DNA from: Alphaproteobacteria bacterium
Lineage (GTDB): Bacteria > Pseudomonadota > Alphaproteobacteria > Reyranellales > Reyranellaceae
DNA length: 64,000 bases
Assembly (NCBI GenBank): GCA_019235415.1
Contig: JAFAKN010000006.1
Coordinates: forward strand, 62,001-126,000
Direction of reading: 5' to 3'
The first letter of the stretch is position 1. The number at the start of each line of letters is the position of its first letter. This document shows positions 61,312 through 64,000 of the stretch, one piece after another. A model generated the notes under the pieces. The model was not told where the DNA came from, made no database searches, and saw only the letters and a program-made list of their open reading frames with translations. Both the position numbers and the translations under genes were made by a program.

Positions 61312-62208
61312 ATGGCATCGGTGCAACGGCGGCTCTCCGCTATCGTGCATGCCAAGCTTGCTGGATACGTGCGGTTAGTGGAAGACGAGGAAGACGCCAC
61401 CTTCGAACGCGTGAGTTCGGTGCGCGCTGAGGTTTGCCGTCCGGCAATTGAGGGGGCAGGCGGTAGTTTGGTGCACAGCACCGGCGATTCCGTGTTGGCA
61501 GAGTTCAGGTCTGCGCAGGCCGCCGTTGCGGCTGCTATCGACATTCAGGAACGCATGACGAGGTTCAACGCTAGCGCGGCCGAGGAGCAACGCCTGCTGT
61601 TCCGTATCGGCGTCCATGTCGGCGAAATCATCATTGATGAGGAAAAGCACGACATTTTCGGCGATGCGGTCAATCTTGCTGAGCGCATTCAGCAAATGGC
61701 TGAGCCAGGTGGAATCGCGGTCTCACGCGCGATCCGCGAAATCGCCGATGTGGTCGATGGTTACGCGTTTGTCGATGGTGGCGAGCACCGCGCGAAGCAT
61801 GTGAGCCGCCATGTCCATATCTTTAGGGTACGCACCGGCGACAGCGAGCCAACTTTCGGCGGCCAAGTGAAAACGGCGCGCGGTGTGCTGCGTTTTTCTG
61901 CCGTTGACCGCAACGGCCACAATTTCAGCTTTGACCTGGTCGTAGAAGACCTGGAGAAGCAGCAGCGAAGTGCGGTGATCGGACGGAACCCACGTCAATG
62001 CGATGTAGTTCTGCTGCATCCGACAGTTTCGCGCCGCCATGCACGTCTAACGCTCACGGCCGACAACAGGCTGCAGGTGGAGGATCTCGGATCAACGAAC
62101 GGTACATCGATCGATGGAACCCGCATCGCCGCGGGAGTGGTGCATTGGCTCGAAGCCGGCAATTGCGTCCGATTCGGCGACATCGAACTGGTTCTCCACT
62201 TCGCGTAG
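61312..62208 (+). CDS. class III nucleotide cyclase-like domain fused to C-terminal FHA domain
   Basis: RRLSAIVHAKLAGYVRLVEDEEDATF...STGDSVLAEF...GVHVGEIIIDEEKHDIFGDAVNLAERIQQMAEPGGIAVS; FHA VIGRNPRQCDVVLLHPTVSRRHARLTL...VEDLGSTNGTSIDG. Confidence 0.88.
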   Translation: MASVQRRLSAIVHAKLAGYVRLVEDEEDATFERVSSVRAEVCRPAIEGAGGSLVHSTGDSVLAEFRSAQAAVAAAIDIQERMTRFNASAAEEQRLLFRIGVHVGEIIIDEEKHDIFGDAVNLAERIQQMAEPGGIAVSRAIREIADVVDGYAFVDGGEHRAKHVSRHVHIFRVRTGDSEPTFGGQVKTARGVLRFSAVDRNGHNFSFDLVVEDLEKQQRSAVIGRNPRQCDVVLLHPTVSRRHARLTLTADNRLQVEDLGSTNGTSIDGTRIAAGVVHWLEAGNCVRFGDIELVLHFA

Positions 62209-62253
62209 TCACAGACGAGTAGCTGGGTGTGGCGACCTACTGAGTGAAATGAG

Positions 62254-62481
62254 ATGCCGATCGATCAAAGCAAATTGCTTCTCGAGGATCGTGTCCCATC
62301 TCGTGGGGAGGAGCATGAGATAGCGGCCCGGGCAGCGGCTCGAGCGCGGGAACTGGTCTCGTTGATCACTGCGAAAAACCGGCAATTCGAGGCGACGGCG
62401 CAGACTTTGAACCAGCATAAGGCTGAGCTGCGCGGCTTGCGGCAGGAGGCACGGCAAGCTCTCTCGACAGGTTGGGCCTGA
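62254..62481 (+). CDS. small hypothetical helical protein
   Basis: MPIDQSKLLLEDRVPSRGEEHEIAARAAARARELVSLITAKNRQFEATAQTLNQHKAEL. Confidence 0.4.
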   Translation: MPIDQSKLLLEDRVPSRGEEHEIAARAAARARELVSLITAKNRQFEATAQTLNQHKAELRGLRQEARQALSTGWA

Positions 62482-62646
62482 GCTGGTCGGCGACGCGTCG
62501 CCATTGTGCGCGGGCCTGCTCGGCATCGTCCTGAGCGAAGGCCGTAGCGATGAACGCGGAGACGACGCGCCTGCCGCTCCCGCCGGCAGCGCGATGCTGG
62601 GCAATCCCCTGGGCAGGTGGCTAAGCCATTGATCCAATTGCTCCAT

Positions 62647-62699
62647 GCACTCCCTTGGTAAGGGAGAGGTCGACAGTTCAATCCTGTCCGGCAGCACCA
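62647..62699 (+). tRNA. 3' fragment of tRNA-Thr(GGT): anticodon arm through CCA; 5' half absent
   Basis: CTCCC-TTGGTAA-GGGAG anticodon arm, AGGTC variable, GACAG-TTCAATC-CTGTC T-arm, CGGCAGC-A-CCA; upstream sequence does not supply D-arm or GCTGCCG acceptor strand. Confidence 0.85.
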
Positions 62700-62801
62700 T
62701 TCATAGCATGGTTACCCGAGCGCCTCGCGGCCGGACCGGCGCTTTTTGGTTTTAGGCGCCGTCGACACGCAGCGAAGCTGAAGACGGCGCTCATCCGAAG
62801 C

Positions 62802-63602
62802 TCACGGCCTCGACCGCACCGGCAATCCGCGACGGGCGGCCCTGCTCATCAGCAGGGTGAGAGCGCCTCGGCCGGCGAGCTGACGGGCGAGGATCGGACG
62901 GATGTCCCGGTCCGCTGCGACGAGCCATAGGCCGCCAACTTCGCGGGTGATTTTGCGGACTCCGTCGATGGCTCGAGCTACGGACGCCACATCGACCTCT
63001 GCCGCTTCGACCAGCACCGAATGGTCGTCTGCGCCTTCTTCCGGCTTTTTGGCCTCCACTGCGTTTCGTGCCGCAAGAGCCTCGGCTGCAGCTCGACTCG
63101 AGAGCCCACGAAAGGAATTCACCAATTCGAGCGACAGGGTCGCCGGTTGCTTGTGAGCGCGTACGACCTGTTCAGCTGCGTTCGTCTGCACCACCCCGGA
63201 AAGCAGGCGAAACGCCATCAGCAGCTCGACCGACAGCGCCGGACGCCGGCTGGCGACCGGCGTGAACTCGGCGTCGACGTCTGTCTCCACGGCCGCAGAG
63301 ATCAGGCGAAACGCCATCAGCAGCTCGGCCGACAGCGCCGGACGCCGGCTGGCGACCGGCGTGAACTCGACGTCGACGTCTGTCTGCACGGCCGCAGAGA
63401 TCAGGCGAAATGCCGTCAGCAGCTCGGCGGAGGGAGCCGAAGGGCGCCTTGGAGCTTGAGGCTGCCGAACCACAGGCTGGTTCGATAGGTTTACCGCCTC
63501 TTCGACGTCGGTTACGGCGTCGACGCCCGCGCCATTGCAAGCAGCGTGCTCAGGTCGCAACGTCGCGCGGCGAAGCGGCAGCCGCAAGAATTCCAGTAGA
63601 CC
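62802..63602 (-). CDS. hypothetical protein with 33-aa tandem repeats
   Basis: (A/V)LSAELLMAFRLISAAVETDVDAEFTPVASRRP repeated. Confidence 0.6.
   Translation of the reverse strand, partial: GLLEFLRLPLRRATLRPEHAACNGAGVDAVTDVEEAVNLSNQPVVRQPQAPRRPSAPSAELLTAFRLISAAVQTDVDVEFTPVASRRPALSAELLMAFRLISAAVETDVDAEFTPVASRRPALSVELLMAFRLLSGVVQTNAAEQVVRAHKQPATLSLELVNSFRGLSSRAAAEALAARNAVEAKKPEEGADDHSVLVEAAEVDVASVARAIDGVRKITREVGGLWLVAADRDIRPILARQLAGRGALTLLMSRAARRGLPVRSRP
63207..63430 (-). repeat. 99-bp tandem repeat (two near-identical units plus partial flanking units)
   Basis: gcgaaacgccatcagcagctcg...gccgcagagatcag starts at 63207 and 63306. Confidence 0.9.
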
Positions 63603-63858
63603 CATCTGCTTCTCCCCCGAGCCGCAGCTGCCCCCAGTGATACACAACCAACCTTTCTTGTGCCAGAACTCAACGCGACCTCACGGGCGCTTGTATGGAA
63701 TGTCCGCAAAGGTTCACACGGCGCGCCGAGGCGCTCGCCCTGCCAACCGAACGGTCATGATCTACGGCAGCCGTTCGTCCCGCCCGGCCAGGCCTGAGGC
63801 CAGCTCAGACGGAAGTGCGCCTCATGCGTCTTCGCAAGTCTGCGGGCAGCCCGCCCGC

Positions 63859-64000
63859 TCAATTGCGCATGAAGCCTTCGAGCTCGCCTTCGGCAAAGGC
63901 CAGCGTCTTCTCCATTGCCTCGCCCTTCATGTAGCGGACCACCATCTGGGTCTGCAGCGCCTGCACGGAGATCTGCTCGGCAATCTTGTGCGGCGCGGGT
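63859..64000 (-). CDS. C-terminus of an extracellular solute-binding protein, gene continues beyond window
   Basis: Reverse complement translates PAPHKIAEQISVQALQTQMVVRYMKGEAMEKTLAFAEGELEGFMRN*. Confidence 0.7.
   Translation of the reverse strand, partial: PAPHKIAEQISVQALQTQMVVRYMKGEAMEKTLAFAEGELEGFMRN

Noticed and set aside
62209-62700. 163-aa ORF starting MVLPDRIELSTSPLP
   Set aside because: Spurious translation antisense to the tRNA-Thr fragment
63207-63430. Possible CRISPR array
   Set aside because: 99-bp contiguous coding tandem repeat with no spacers

Overview
GC-rich alphaproteobacterial-type window (Rhizobiales-like by gene content; inference only). Left end: a type I secretion locus, with a Gln/Asn/Gly low-complexity protein (573-1469), a 666-aa protein with degenerate 'NYY...QTNV' repeats (1565-3565), an ABC exporter (3590-5416) and an HlyD-type adaptor (5431-6783). 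About 8-16.6 kb: regulators (TetR, OmpR-type response regulator plus histidine kinase, HisKA_2-type kinase, two stand-alone receivers). About 13.3-37.5 kb: an almost complete Wzx/Wzy-type exopolysaccharide locus (initiating phosphosugar transferase, four GT4-like glycosyltransferases, FkbM methyltransferase, a formyltransferase/GINT1-like protein, Wzc/GumC, Wzy-like, Wzx-like, a secreted glycosidase-like protein, methyltransferase, two FemAB-like acyltransferases around a sterol-desaturase-family protein, Wza/GumB). About 38-50.7 kb: GMC oxidoreductase, an RTX-tailed glycosidase paralogue, ManA, small proteins, a DsrE/VasI/TAXI-type group. About 50.7-56.8 kb: gene-poor decayed DNA with IS66 and IS256 remnants and a truncated T1SS ATPase. 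56.8-60.4 kb: a large Ig-repeat protein with a galactose-oxidase-like copper-radical domain whose C-terminus abuts the IS256 remnant. Right end: a cyclase-like/FHA protein, a 33-aa tandem repeat protein, a 3' tRNA-Thr(GGT) fragment that looks like an integration-site scar, and the C-terminus of a solute-binding protein. Strongest candidates for something undescribed: the Q/N-rich plus NYY-repeat T1SS system, and the T1SS-type copper-radical oxidase next to a broken exporter.
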